The notes beneath the pieces were generated by a model. It was not told the DNA's origin. It saw only the letters and a list, made by a program, of their open reading frames with translations, and did not search any database. A stretch of DNA of 64,000 nt from an uncultured Sutterella sp. (GTDB lineage Bacteria; Pseudomonadota; Gammaproteobacteria; Burkholderiales; Burkholderiaceae_F), in NCBI GenBank assembly GCA_958347955.1, contig CATVXH010000011.1, positions 1 to 64,000 of the forward strand, given 5' to 3'. Positions 28,165-37,201 of this stretch are shown piece by piece; within the stretch, counting starts at the first letter, position 1; the number at the start of each line of letters is the position of its first letter. Both the position numbers and the translations under genes were made by a program.

Positions 28165-28193
28165 TTATTTTTCGGGGGGGGGGGCAAGATAAT
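28165..28193 (+). promoter_or_regulatory. Phase-variable promoter with an 11-G spacer tract
   Basis: A run of eleven G (28174-28184) lies between a weak -35 TTATTT (28165-28170) and a -10 GATAAT (28188-28193). The spacer is exactly 17 bp at this tract length, the optimum for sigma-70. Slippage by one or two G would change spacer length and promoter strength, as known for Neisseria porA and opc. Box assignments are by eye. Confidence 0.68.
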
Positions 28194-28228
28194 ACTTATC
28201 CCTTCTCTTTTAATTTGAGGACATGGTC

Positions 28229-31144
28229 ATGAAGAGTCAATTAAAACCATTGGCGGTTGCGGTGTTGGCAACATTTGCACTCTCAGCGCAGGCATTGGAT
28301 TTCTCAACAGGACTGACAAATCAGAGTGTCACAGGCGATCCGAACATTCAGATTGGGACGGCTCAGTCTCCGGTTAACGTAGGGTTCACAGGTTCAGGTT
28401 TCGGCAATGAATTCAATTTGACAACCGGAGAAAATGGTCTCATCTCTATGGCTGTGAATCAGACAGGTATTTCGATGACAGGCGGCACCTTGACAGTGGG
28501 CTCCGAGCAAACAGCTTCAGTCAATATCCAAGCGCAGAATGAAGCTTCCGGGGTAAGAGGAATTTGGTCGAGCAATAGTCTAACAGACAGAACTAATATT
28601 TTTGCCCAAAACATTACGGTAAGCGCCTCCTCAGCAAACGGTTTCGCTCAAGGGGTTATGAATAGTCTGGGTAAAGTGATCATAGGTTCTGAAAATACGG
28701 ATCAATTGGGTATTTCAGCTCAAACAAACTCAACAACCAGTGCAGCCGTAGGAGTGGGTAGCGCCGGAGCTGGAGTTACAACAACTCTTACTGCCGATAC
28801 GATGAAAATCTCCGCTGAATCGAATAGCAAGAATGCCATCGCCCTATCAAACACCTCGGATTTGTTGGGGGTCAACGGACGTGATGTAACTGTTAACGCT
28901 CATTCAAATACAGGGGCTTCTACTGCAATTTCCAATAGCAACGGAGGCGCAGTTCAAATTAACGCCGATGGTGAAGTCAATGTCTCCGCCTCAGCGCAGA
29001 GCGGCAGTTCCTACGGTATTACTAATTTGAATCAAGGCACAGTGAGTATTTCCGGCAACGAGATAAATGTTACCTCTGAAAATGGACGAGGCATTCAAAA
29101 TGCATCGGGTTCAACGTTGAACCTCCAAGGACAGAACATTATTGTGCGGGGGTCTGAACTCGCGGTGTTAAACGTCGGTGCTAACCTGACAGTGGGCTCT
29201 CAAAATTCTCAAGTAGTGAGACTTTCCGCCACCGGTGAAAACTCCAGGGGCATGGAAGTTAATAGTTTGGGATCAGCGACTATCAGTGGTCAACACGTTG
29301 AAATTTCAGGACAAGATATTGGGTTATATGCGCTCAATGGCGCTGTTGAAGTCAATGCCGGTCAGCTCATTATCGCCGCAGGAGAAAATGGTCAGGGGCT
29401 CATTGCTCAAAGTGATGATGAGCAGATGACAAACCCAGCCCAAAGAGGAACTATTGAGATTCATGCCGACAGTACTGTCATCGATGCTTCCCAGGGTGCC
29501 GGGGCGGGTATCACCGCCACATCGTATGGTCTCGTGGATATTTCCGGTGACTTGACAGTGAACGCGCAGGATGCCATTTACACTCGGGGAAATTCGACGA
29601 TTAATGTCAATACCGGTGGTAATTCCACAGTAGTACTCAATGGCAACATTGCCTTCGCATCGCCTGGACCAACGGAGAATTCCGGTGAGATTCTTGATTC
29701 TAAAGTCAATATCAATTTAACTGGTGCCGGGTCATCGTGGACAGGCAATGTGTATAAAGCCTATAGCAATGACATTTCTGAAGAGAACCGAGAGGTAACC
29801 GGCTTAAGCGTCACATTGGCTAACGATGCGCAGTGGAATCCGACGATTATTACTGCGCAATCGGATGACACCGGCGTGTCGGAAGGTCAGGCGTTAAACA
29901 ACCTTCATTTTGATGGCGGTGTGATCAATCTCACGCACGGCAATGATCAAGTCGTCACTATTGAAAACACGACCGGTTCGGGCGGTACAGTCAATCTCTT
30001 AACAACAGAAAATGAAGACGGTGTTTTGCAGACGGGAACTGTGAATTTTGGTACCGTTAAAGGCGCGCCGAACTTGCTAGTCAATTACACCGGCATCACG
30101 GCCGATGACTTGAAAGGCAGAAGTTTGTCCGAGATTGACGGTGGGGTAGAGGCCAATGGCGCGACCAGAACTGAGCACGTCGGTCAGGGCGCGATTTTGG
30201 GCGCAGTCACCGAGACCTACGATGCCCAAGGCGAAATGACTTCTCGCACCGTTGCAGAAAACACTCGCCTGAATGCCTATGGGTCTGTGGCCGCTTTGAG
30301 CATCATGCAGTGGCGCCATGAAATGAGCGATCTCACCAAACGCATGGGTGAGTTGCGCATGAGTCCTGAAGGCGTCGGCTCTTGGGCTCGGATCTACGGC
30401 TCTGAACAAGAATACGGTTCGCAGAACATCACCGCCAGGAATAACTCCGTTCAGGTCGGCGTGGACGCTGATGTGGGTTACGGCTGGAAGGTTGGCGCCG
30501 CGTTCTCTTACACGGACGGCAAGGCCGATTATGACTTAGGTAATGCCGACAACAAGTCCTACGGTTTGGGTGTCTACGGCACATGGATGGCTGAGAATGG
30601 CCAATATGTTGATTTGACCGCCAAGTACAACCGCCTGGATACGGACTTTGAATTGGAAGGCATGGACGGCAGCTCCGACAACAACGCCTTTAGCGTGAGC
30701 GCTGAATACGGTTGGCACTTAAAGCTCGGTCAATCGGGCTTTGTGGAACCGCAGGCTCAAGTGATTTACGGCTATATCCAAGGCGACAAGTTCCACACGA
30801 GCAACGGCGTGGAAATTGATCAGGACAATTTTGAATCGCTGATCGGTCGTGTAGGTGTGAGAACAGGTTTTCATCTGCCCAACGACAAGGGCGTGATTTA
30901 CGCTCGCGTTTCAGGCTTGCATGACTTCAAAGGAGACTTTGATTCGACGGCGACCTTGATGTCTGATCGCTCCCTGTATGATCATGTGAGCGAAGACTTA
31001 GGAGACACGTGGGTTGAATTTGGCATTGGCGCGAACTTCAACTGGACCGATACGACTTATAGCTATGTTGACTTGGAACGCTCCAACGGCGGTGACGTGA
31101 AAGAAAACTGGCGCTGGAATGTCGGCATTCGTCACGTCTTCTAA
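28229..31144 (+). CDS. Type V autotransporter, phase-variable (AT1)
   Basis: A 971-residue outer-membrane autotransporter. Residues 1-25 form a signal peptide (KPLAVAVLATFALSAQA). The passenger to about residue 690 is rich in Ser, Asn, Gly and Thr, with short repeating strands typical of a beta-helix. The C-terminal part (from WRHEMSDLTKRMGELRMSPE) is the 280-residue beta-barrel ending in a terminal Phe (NVGIRHVF), required for barrel assembly. ATG 28229 is preferred over 28223 because GAGG (28217-28220) is then at proper distance. It likely acts as an adhesin or aggregation factor; no protease motif was seen. Expression is probably switched by the upstream G tract. Confidence 0.9.
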   Translation: MKSQLKPLAVAVLATFALSAQALDFSTGLTNQSVTGDPNIQIGTAQSPVNVGFTGSGFGNEFNLTTGENGLISMAVNQTGISMTGGTLTVGSEQTASVNIQAQNEASGVRGIWSSNSLTDRTNIFAQNITVSASSANGFAQGVMNSLGKVIIGSENTDQLGISAQTNSTTSAAVGVGSAGAGVTTTLTADTMKISAESNSKNAIALSNTSDLLGVNGRDVTVNAHSNTGASTAISNSNGGAVQINADGEVNVSASAQSGSSYGITNLNQGTVSISGNEINVTSENGRGIQNASGSTLNLQGQNIIVRGSELAVLNVGANLTVGSQNSQVVRLSATGENSRGMEVNSLGSATISGQHVEISGQDIGLYALNGAVEVNAGQLIIAAGENGQGLIAQSDDEQMTNPAQRGTIEIHADSTVIDASQGAGAGITATSYGLVDISGDLTVNAQDAIYTRGNSTINVNTGGNSTVVLNGNIAFASPGPTENSGEILDSKVNINLTGAGSSWTGNVYKAYSNDISEENREVTGLSVTLANDAQWNPTIITAQSDDTGVSEGQALNNLHFDGGVINLTHGNDQVVTIENTTGSGGTVNLLTTENEDGVLQTGTVNFGTVKGAPNLLVNYTGITADDLKGRSLSEIDGGVEANGATRTEHVGQGAILGAVTETYDAQGEMTSRTVAENTRLNAYGSVAALSIMQWRHEMSDLTKRMGELRMSPEGVGSWARIYGSEQEYGSQNITARNNSVQVGVDADVGYGWKVGAAFSYTDGKADYDLGNADNKSYGLGVYGTWMAENGQYVDLTAKYNRLDTDFELEGMDGSSDNNAFSVSAEYGWHLKLGQSGFVEPQAQVIYGYIQGDKFHTSNGVEIDQDNFESLIGRVGVRTGFHLPNDKGVIYARVSGLHDFKGDFDSTATLMSDRSLYDHVSEDLGDTWVEFGIGANFNWTDTTYSYVDLERSNGGDVKENWRWNVGIRHVF

Positions 31145-31172
31145 TTGACGTCGGAAACCCTTTAGATATCTG

Positions 31173-31215
31173 CCCCCTGTTGAATGTTTTCTGCATTTGC
31201 CAGGGGGTAACTTTT
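31173..31215 (+). terminator. Terminator after AT1
   Basis: CCCCCTG (31173-31179) pairs with CAGGGGG (31201-31207), followed by TAACTTTTT. It lies 28 bp after the AT1 stop. Confidence 0.75.
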
Positions 31216-31270
31216 TCCAAAAATCATCAAGTATCTTTCTCGTCATAAAACGCTGACGCCGTTTTGATTG

Positions 31271-31358
31271 AAAACTCGCCTTGAAAAATGTCTATTCTTT
31301 TAAAAAGTCGCCTGGAAAAGTGTCAGATATCTCAAAAAAGTGACCTGGAAAAATGAAG
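31271..31358 (+). repeat. Second triple repeat array
   Basis: Units AAAACTCGCCTTGAAAAATG (31271 on), AAAAAGTCGCCTGGAAAAGTG (31302 on) and AAAAAAGTGACCTGGAAAAA (31334 on), about 31-32 bp apart. Consensus with the array at 26634 is AAAAAGTCGCCTGGAAAAAT, and the distance to the following start codon is also about 20 bp. Confidence 0.75.
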
Positions 31359-31377
31359 TAATGACGAATAAGAACAC

Positions 31378-31425
31378 GTGTTTAAACGAAAAGCAGAAAA
31401 CATTGGGTCTGAGAGGATAGAAAAA
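31378..31425 (+). pseudogene. Remnant of the 5' end of a DUF4143 ATPase gene
   Basis: GTG 31378 reads VFKRKAENIGSERIEKQ, aligning with the start of the intact ATPase at 26742 (MLKRKIENLLSEWLNNE) with 7 identities in the first 15 positions. The match stops before the Walker A region. With the repeat array before it, this is a truncated second copy of the ATPase module, now upstream of AT2. Confidence 0.6.
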
Positions 31426-31546
31426 CAGAGTTGCTTTTTAGCAACTAGGGTCACTTCTCGTAAAGATATCTCATTTGCCATCTCATTGAAAAATAAGGAT
31501 TAGGGTATTTTTTGTTTATTTCCCTTTTATGACAAAACGTTCTGAC

Positions 31547-31587
31547 TTGACGATAGTCAATACTTCTGGGGGGGGGTAGCGTAACCT
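31547..31587 (+). promoter_or_regulatory. 9-G tract upstream of AT2
   Basis: Nine G (31568-31576) follow a TTGACG box (31547-31552) and precede TAGCGTAACCT. The TTGACG to TAGCGT spacing (24 bp) is longer than optimal, so the exact promoter is unresolved. The tract sits 72 bp before the AT2 start, outside coding sequence, and is a likely site of slippage. Confidence 0.55.
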
Positions 31588-31648
31588 GAACGCATCCGGT
31601 TTTATCCGGAGCGGTTTATGTGTTCGTTTACTGTAAAAGGTACTCCAT

Positions 31649-34600
31649 ATGAATAAGGCATTTAAAGTCTTGTGGAATCAAGTCAGAAACACATACGTTG
31701 TCGCTTCAGAAGCTCAGACAACGCATGGAAAACCCAGCAAAGCAACTAAAACTCTTGTGGCGGCTGCGGTCGCGGGGCTGATGGTAGTCGGTGGAACAGC
31801 ATTCGCTAAAGATATCACATACGACTACCTGACGGATGAAGAAGGTACGTCGAAGTTTATCTCTGGTAACGGCGAGGAGTTGGTTATTAAAACCGAAGGT
31901 GACGCCAGAGAACTGGCGCTTGCGCTCAAAAGCGGAACTATTGAAGATATCAGAAATGCTTTGGGTGTTCACGACGGTAAAGCGACTTTAGTGGGTTTGG
32001 CCGGTGGTGTGAACAAAATGGATGAATTGACTCCTGGCGTGTTGTTAGTTGCGGGGGCGGGCCTTAATGAAGATCAAGCATCAATGGTTTATAAGTTGAT
32101 GCAACAAATTACTCCATTTAATGGATCCTCCCTGCAGATAACAGGTGATACCTTTATCAAAAATGACGGAACATCAAACCCATTGCTTGTGGCGACTGTG
32201 GGTGGTGACCGTTTGATGAATATGTCATTGGCAATAGAGACAGTTGACGTTGGTGCCGATGCCCCGACAGACTTTGCTCCTGGACTTACCAAGACAATTG
32301 AGAGAACTGGTAATACAAATATTGAATTTTCTTCGGGCAATTTGATTGGTACTGTGGGCGGTAGCTCAGCCATCAATGTGGGAGGTTTGACCCTGTTTAA
32401 GCCAAATGTGACCATACCTCCGATCCCTCCACTTTTTCCTGAAGTTAAGACAGACATTTATGTAAAACTTCAGGGCGCAGAAACAACTACAAAAATAAAC
32501 GGTAGCACAAATATCAGTTTTACCGGTTCGACTTCTAGTGCTGGCACGATCGGCGCCGGTTCAGCCATCGCTATTACAGGAAAAGCGAACTCTATTGTCA
32601 CCGATGGTTCAAACATCACAATTGACACCACCGCTTATTCTAGCGGCTATGAAGGATTGCATGCTGGCGTCGTGGGTGGCGGTTTGTCAATTGCCACGAT
32701 GGGAGGGGAGAGTTCCGCCACCGTTGGAGGCACGACAACCATTGATTTGAAAAACGGTGCAGTTTTGGGTGTTTTAGGCGGCGGTGTCGCTGCCAGCGCG
32801 GAAGTTTCTAGTGTTTTAGATAAGGTCCTTGATGATCAACTGTCAGGTTATAAGGACAACATTTTATTGGACGAAACATTGAAGGAACAGGGCGGCAAGG
32901 CGGAAGCTGTTTCCGGCGATGTCCATATCATAGTCGGTGAAAAGTCTGAAGTGGCCGGCATTGTTGGCGGTGGTTTAGCCGCTGCGCAACAGATGTTTGA
33001 CAGCACCAAACCTTCAAGCGCAAAAGTTGAGGTTGGGAATGTTCAAATTGACATCGGTAGCGAAAATGCGGCACCGGTGTTTGCCAATGAACAAGAAAAG
33101 ATTGATTATCATAACTATGAACTTTCCCCGCTTCTTGATGAGATCAAAGAGTATGTGAAGAATCCGAATGGCTCCTCTATCGGAGAATTCGGTCTGCTTA
33201 AGGAAATTGTTGACACAGCCAAACCGGGTATGACCATTGGTGTCTTGGGTGGTGGCATGGCTTTGGGTTATCAAGCCAATAACGGATCTGACGCCGAAGA
33301 CAGAACTCAAACAGTGACATCGACGAGCATCGTAAAAGATGTGGCGATTAATGTTCACAGTGGCTACAACATCGGTATCTTCGGCAGCGGTTTGGCAGCA
33401 TCGTCGGCCGCCTCGTACATCGATCCGGATACGGAACAAACAACGACCAAGAATGCTGTATCTGAAGTCGGAAATGTGGTAATTACTTTAGATGGCGGCG
33501 ATACAGTTGGTGTTATGGGGGGTGGTATTTCCTTCTTTACCGGCACGGGCGAACCGAATACCGGTATAAGCGCTGAAGCGACAACGGTCTCCTCCAATAT
33601 CCTTGTGGAAGGTGATGCGATCGTAGACGGTTTGGTCGGCGGCGGTTTAGCCATTGATGATTCCAATCCAAAAGATGCCAATGGTCCGGTTGCCACAAAG
33701 AACGCGTCTTCAACTGTGACAACAGCTAATATCCAAGTTGATTCGGGCAATGTCGGATACATCCACTTCGAAGTTTTTCATCCCGAGCAGCCTGTTTCTG
33801 ATCCGGGACTTTCTTCCTACTGGAACTCTTTGACTTATGTGATGAATGCTGAAAAGGCAGCCATTACGGGTGGCGGTCTTGCCGCGGGTGGCCAAGGCAG
33901 CGCTAAAGATACAACGGGCGCAGCTCATGTCGATACAGTAAATATCACATTAAATGGAACTCAAGTTGTCACGGACGAGGGTTCTGGACCGTCAACAGTC
34001 ATTGATGGAAATGTGTACGGCGGCGGTATCGCTACTGACGGCGGTTGGTCCAGTGTGGGAACAGCCAATATTACCGTTGACGGCGCTCATGTCACGGGTG
34101 ATATCTATGGCGGCGGTCTTGCTTTAGAAGGGACATACAAGACGGCAAGCGGCGCTGATGACACCTATAACAATCAATCCAAGACCACTGTGGACACCGT
34201 TAACATTTGGCTCCAAAATGGCGCTGTCGAAGGCAATGTCTATGCGGGAGGCTTAGTCTCTGCGGCTGACGGAGAGGACACCGCCGCGACCTCTGAAGTC
34301 GGCACTGCCAACGTTATGCTCTATAACGATCAAGTTTTGGGTGAAACGAGTACTGTAGACGGAAGCGGAGCGGAAACGGCCAATATGATTTTGGCTAGCG
34401 AAACCGGCGCATTTGCTTTTGCTGACGGTCAAAAAGTCGTAGCTTTCGATAACATCACTTCAACCGCTGACGTGATTGGCATGAACTACGACTTCGGAGC
34501 TAAAGACACCACCAATGTTGTCGGTACTGTCAACTTTGCGTCCATTACAGGTGACAATACCAAGACGATGAATATCGGCACGACAGAAAGCGCAGGTATC

Positions 34601-36124
34601 GCTTCGATCAGCTCTGGTCCCGCAGTCACCACCAAGTTCAATGTCGCAAACGGTCTCTTGGCTTTAAATTCCGACACGACGGATGCGGCTTTGTCCGCCT
34701 TCTCGGGCGCCGGCGTTAAAAACGCCCTCTATGTGACCGGGACTGTTAAGGGTGACTGGTCGGTCGCGGTGGGTGAAAACGCACAGGCCACAGAAACGGG
34801 TATTGTCATCGGATCCAACGGCGCTTTAATTGCTGATGCGGACGGTCATACCGTTGTGGAGACTGGTGTCACCATGGCTGAGGGCAGCAAGATTCACTTT
34901 GCCGACGTGGCTAAAGCCGCCGCTCAAAATGCCCAGGTCAATATTGCGGTCGATCCTGAAGCGGCGACAAGCGTTGATAACGTTCTCTATACGGTCAGTG
35001 GCTCAACTGTCGGTAATCTAACTCGTTACACATTCACTCAACGCACCGGCTCTGAGCTCGAGGAAGTAGGCTTGGGTGACGTGGATGACACGGAAGCGCT
35101 GGTTGATATTGCAGGCCAGGATGACTCGGCTTCGGACTACATTAACAATTTCCTTGACGAGTCCACTTCGTCGGTCAACAACGGCAATCGTTCACAACAA
35201 ATCAACGCCGCGATGAACCTGGCCGCTGCCGCCGGTGTTCAAACGGTTGCGATTGACAGCGCCACGATGGGTATTGACGCGGCCGCCAAGCGCGCCTCTC
35301 TCATCAATAACTTTGCCGAAGGCGGCGTGCTCTTTGCCGAAGCCACGGGCAAGCGCTTTGAAATGGGCGGCTCATCTGACTTCGGTGCCATCAAGACCGA
35401 GTTGGGCGGCATTGTGGTCGGCGGTGAATACACCACGGGCGACTGGACATTCGGCGCGTTGGCCAACCTCGGTACTGGCACGGTTCGCGGTCAGGACGCC
35501 AACAGCGGTGTGAAGAACGACGTGGACTACTACGGTGTTCAGGCATACGCCGCTAAGCGCCTCGGCGCCTTCAACGTGGTGGGCCAAGTGGGCTACGTGC
35601 AAACGTCTAACGACGTCACGCATACCACGGTCGGCATGGAAAAGGCTGACATCGACGCGGACGTGATGAGCGTCGGTGTTCGCGGTGAAATGCGCTTTGA
35701 CCTCACGCAGAACACGCGCTTGGTGCCGTACATCGGCGTTAACTACTTGCGCGTGAGCACCGATGGATTCCACACAGATCAAGGTCTTGAAGTCAAGGAT
35801 CAAGATCAGGATCTCGTGACGATTCCGGTTGGCGTGAAGTTCGCGGGTGACATGCAAACGGCTTCCGGCTGGACGTGGACGCCGTCGGTTGATGTGGGCT
35901 ACGTGGCCGCTTTGGGCGATCGTGACACCGACGCCCGCACGAAGGTCGGCGCCACGACTGTTCACACCTCGATGGACGTTTGGTCCGAAAGCGTGGTTCG
36001 CACGAGCGTTGGCTTGAAGGCTCAGAAGGACAATTGGGGCTTCGGCGTTCAGGCCGGCAGCGCCATGGGCTCTGACGACACGAAGGAACTCTTCGGTCAA
36101 GTCCGCGTTGATTATCGCTTCTAA
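31649..36124 (+). CDS. Giant ESPR-type autotransporter (AT2)
   Basis: A 1491-residue type V secreted protein. It opens with the extended signal peptide region MNKAFKVLWNQVRNTYVVAS, followed by a basic stretch and hydrophobic core (LVAAAVAGLMVVGGTAFA, cleavage near residue 53). The passenger contains about ten copies of a GGG-type motif (VGVLGGGVA, IGVLGGGMA, DGLVGGGLA, GDIYGGGLA and others) spaced 40-90 residues, probably turns of one large repetitive fold. The barrel occupies about 1190-1491 (AMNLAAAAGVQTVAIDSA onward), ending RVDYRF. The barrel-coding part is visibly more GC-rich than the passenger part, suggesting passenger exchange. Likely an adhesin. A 9-G tract lies upstream. Confidence 0.9.
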   Translation: MNKAFKVLWNQVRNTYVVASEAQTTHGKPSKATKTLVAAAVAGLMVVGGTAFAKDITYDYLTDEEGTSKFISGNGEELVIKTEGDARELALALKSGTIEDIRNALGVHDGKATLVGLAGGVNKMDELTPGVLLVAGAGLNEDQASMVYKLMQQITPFNGSSLQITGDTFIKNDGTSNPLLVATVGGDRLMNMSLAIETVDVGADAPTDFAPGLTKTIERTGNTNIEFSSGNLIGTVGGSSAINVGGLTLFKPNVTIPPIPPLFPEVKTDIYVKLQGAETTTKINGSTNISFTGSTSSAGTIGAGSAIAITGKANSIVTDGSNITIDTTAYSSGYEGLHAGVVGGGLSIATMGGESSATVGGTTTIDLKNGAVLGVLGGGVAASAEVSSVLDKVLDDQLSGYKDNILLDETLKEQGGKAEAVSGDVHIIVGEKSEVAGIVGGGLAAAQQMFDSTKPSSAKVEVGNVQIDIGSENAAPVFANEQEKIDYHNYELSPLLDEIKEYVKNPNGSSIGEFGLLKEIVDTAKPGMTIGVLGGGMALGYQANNGSDAEDRTQTVTSTSIVKDVAINVHSGYNIGIFGSGLAASSAASYIDPDTEQTTTKNAVSEVGNVVITLDGGDTVGVMGGGISFFTGTGEPNTGISAEATTVSSNILVEGDAIVDGLVGGGLAIDDSNPKDANGPVATKNASSTVTTANIQVDSGNVGYIHFEVFHPEQPVSDPGLSSYWNSLTYVMNAEKAAITGGGLAAGGQGSAKDTTGAAHVDTVNITLNGTQVVTDEGSGPSTVIDGNVYGGGIATDGGWSSVGTANITVDGAHVTGDIYGGGLALEGTYKTASGADDTYNNQSKTTVDTVNIWLQNGAVEGNVYAGGLVSAADGEDTAATSEVGTANVMLYNDQVLGETSTVDGSGAETANMILASETGAFAFADGQKVVAFDNITSTADVIGMNYDFGAKDTTNVVGTVNFASITGDNTKTMNIGTTESAGIASISSGPAVTTKFNVANGLLALNSDTTDAALSAFSGAGVKNALYVTGTVKGDWSVAVGENAQATETGIVIGSNGALIADADGHTVVETGVTMAEGSKIHFADVAKAAAQNAQVNIAVDPEAATSVDNVLYTVSGSTVGNLTRYTFTQRTGSELEEVGLGDVDDTEALVDIAGQDDSASDYINNFLDESTSSVNNGNRSQQINAAMNLAAAAGVQTVAIDSATMGIDAAAKRASLINNFAEGGVLFAEATGKRFEMGGSSDFGAIKTELGGIVVGGEYTTGDWTFGALANLGTGTVRGQDANSGVKNDVDYYGVQAYAAKRLGAFNVVGQVGYVQTSNDVTHTTVGMEKADIDADVMSVGVRGEMRFDLTQNTRLVPYIGVNYLRVSTDGFHTDQGLEVKDQDQDLVTIPVGVKFAGDMQTASGWTWTPSVDVGYVAALGDRDTDARTKVGATTVHTSMDVWSESVVRTSVGLKAQKDNWGFGVQAGSAMGSDDTKELFGQVRVDYRF

Positions 36125-36161
36125 AATAATCTGATCCATTTCCGGTCTTGGAAATGAAATG

Positions 36162-36189
36162 GGGAGGTCTGAAAGGATCTCCCTTTTTT
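36162..36189 (+). terminator. Terminator after AT2
   Basis: GGGAGGTC (36162-36169) pairs with GATCTCCC (36176-36183, one mismatch), then TTTTTT. It lies 38 bp after the stop. Confidence 0.85.
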
Positions 36190-36251
36190 GTGTTTGAAAC
36201 ATTCGATTCTGCGTACAATGATCGGATAGATCTTCTAAAGGTAGTGATTCC

Positions 36252-37136
36252 ATGTCCGAGAGTTATTCCTTGATTTCCGCTCGCGAGCATTTCCTCAGTC
36301 TGCCCGAGGTAAGCGCCTTTGCCGATTATCTGAGCGACTACATCGCGGGGCGCGCTTTTAATCCGCCCTATCTGACTCAAACTTATCGACCGCGGGTGCA
36401 GTATTGTTTTGTGAGCTTTGAAGACGCGTGGGATCAGTACATTCAGGAGACGGCTAATCGGCGATTTGAAGATGATCTCTTGGCCTATGAGAGCGCTCTC
36501 AGGGAAGCTGTTGAGAAAAAAGATGACGATGCGTTTATCGAAATCACTAAAAAAATCTTCGCCGCGCGCCCCCTTGTGCTCAGAAGCAACATTAAAAAAA
36601 TTGAAGCGGTGAAAAATCTGACCGATAAAATCGACTGCGCCTGCCGGGAGCTTGAGTCTGATTCACCCAATTACTCAATTTTCGGCAGGGCGTACGGGCC
36701 GGCCATGTCCTTCTTTTATTCGAGGCTTTATGCGACGCTTATTCCCGATTTCATCACCTATGAAAGCCGGGTCTGCGCGGCGCTTTGCTACTTGATTCGT
36801 GAGTATTGTCTTTTTTGCGCGATGGATTTGCCGAAAAGCTTAAAGTGGGGAAGCTTGCACGGCTGGGGGAAAAATAACGGGGATCTCTCACGAAATGCCT
36901 CCTGGGAAAACAATGTGTTCGAGCCCTTGGACAGAATTAAGAAGCGACCGATGAGAGAGCGCACATTCGCTCAAAGCAACATACTGGCTTCGTGGGTGGT
37001 GACTGAGGCGATCGCCAAAGCGAGGAACAAAAAGGGGGCTGAGTGGCTCGAAGGGATTTATCCCATCCGTAAAGTGGAAGCCTCGCTTTACATGATGGGG
37101 GCGGAGTTGCCGCCTGTTGACCGGAAACTGCTCTGA
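36252..37136 (+). CDS. Hypothetical protein, 294 aa
   Basis: A soluble, mostly helical 294-residue protein that I do not recognise. Notable stretches are a charged helix (LLAYESALREAVEKKDDDAF, about 75-94), several Cys residues (ACREL, RVCAALC, EYCLFCAM), and KWGSLHGWGKNNGDLSRN near 198-215. There is no signal peptide or membrane segment; the Cys pairs are not in a standard metal-binding spacing. Its codon use matches the GC-rich neighbours, and a start with GGTAGTG upstream is plausible. It stands alone between AT2 and the ggt operon, and no function can be inferred from context. Confidence 0.7.
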   Translation: MSESYSLISAREHFLSLPEVSAFADYLSDYIAGRAFNPPYLTQTYRPRVQYCFVSFEDAWDQYIQETANRRFEDDLLAYESALREAVEKKDDDAFIEITKKIFAARPLVLRSNIKKIEAVKNLTDKIDCACRELESDSPNYSIFGRAYGPAMSFFYSRLYATLIPDFITYESRVCAALCYLIREYCLFCAMDLPKSLKWGSLHGWGKNNGDLSRNASWENNVFEPLDRIKKRPMRERTFAQSNILASWVVTEAIAKARNKKGAEWLEGIYPIRKVEASLYMMGAELPPVDRKLL

Positions 37137-37140
37137 TTTT

Positions 37141-37176
37141 CCCAAATAAAAATCGGGTGGGATTTCTCCCACCCGA
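37141..37176 (-). terminator. Terminator after the ggt gene
   Basis: TCGGGTGGG (37153-37161) pairs with CCCACCCGA (37168-37176). On the minus strand it is followed by TTTTTATTTGGG, so it ends the ggt transcript; it may also stop the convergent 36252 transcript. Confidence 0.85.
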
Positions 37177-37201
37177 AATCATTTAGCGATACGCTAAGCT
37201 C

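Noticed and set aside
35372..36253. 293-codon minus-strand open frame
   Set aside because: Shadow of the AT2 barrel; His/Arg/Val-rich without any domain.
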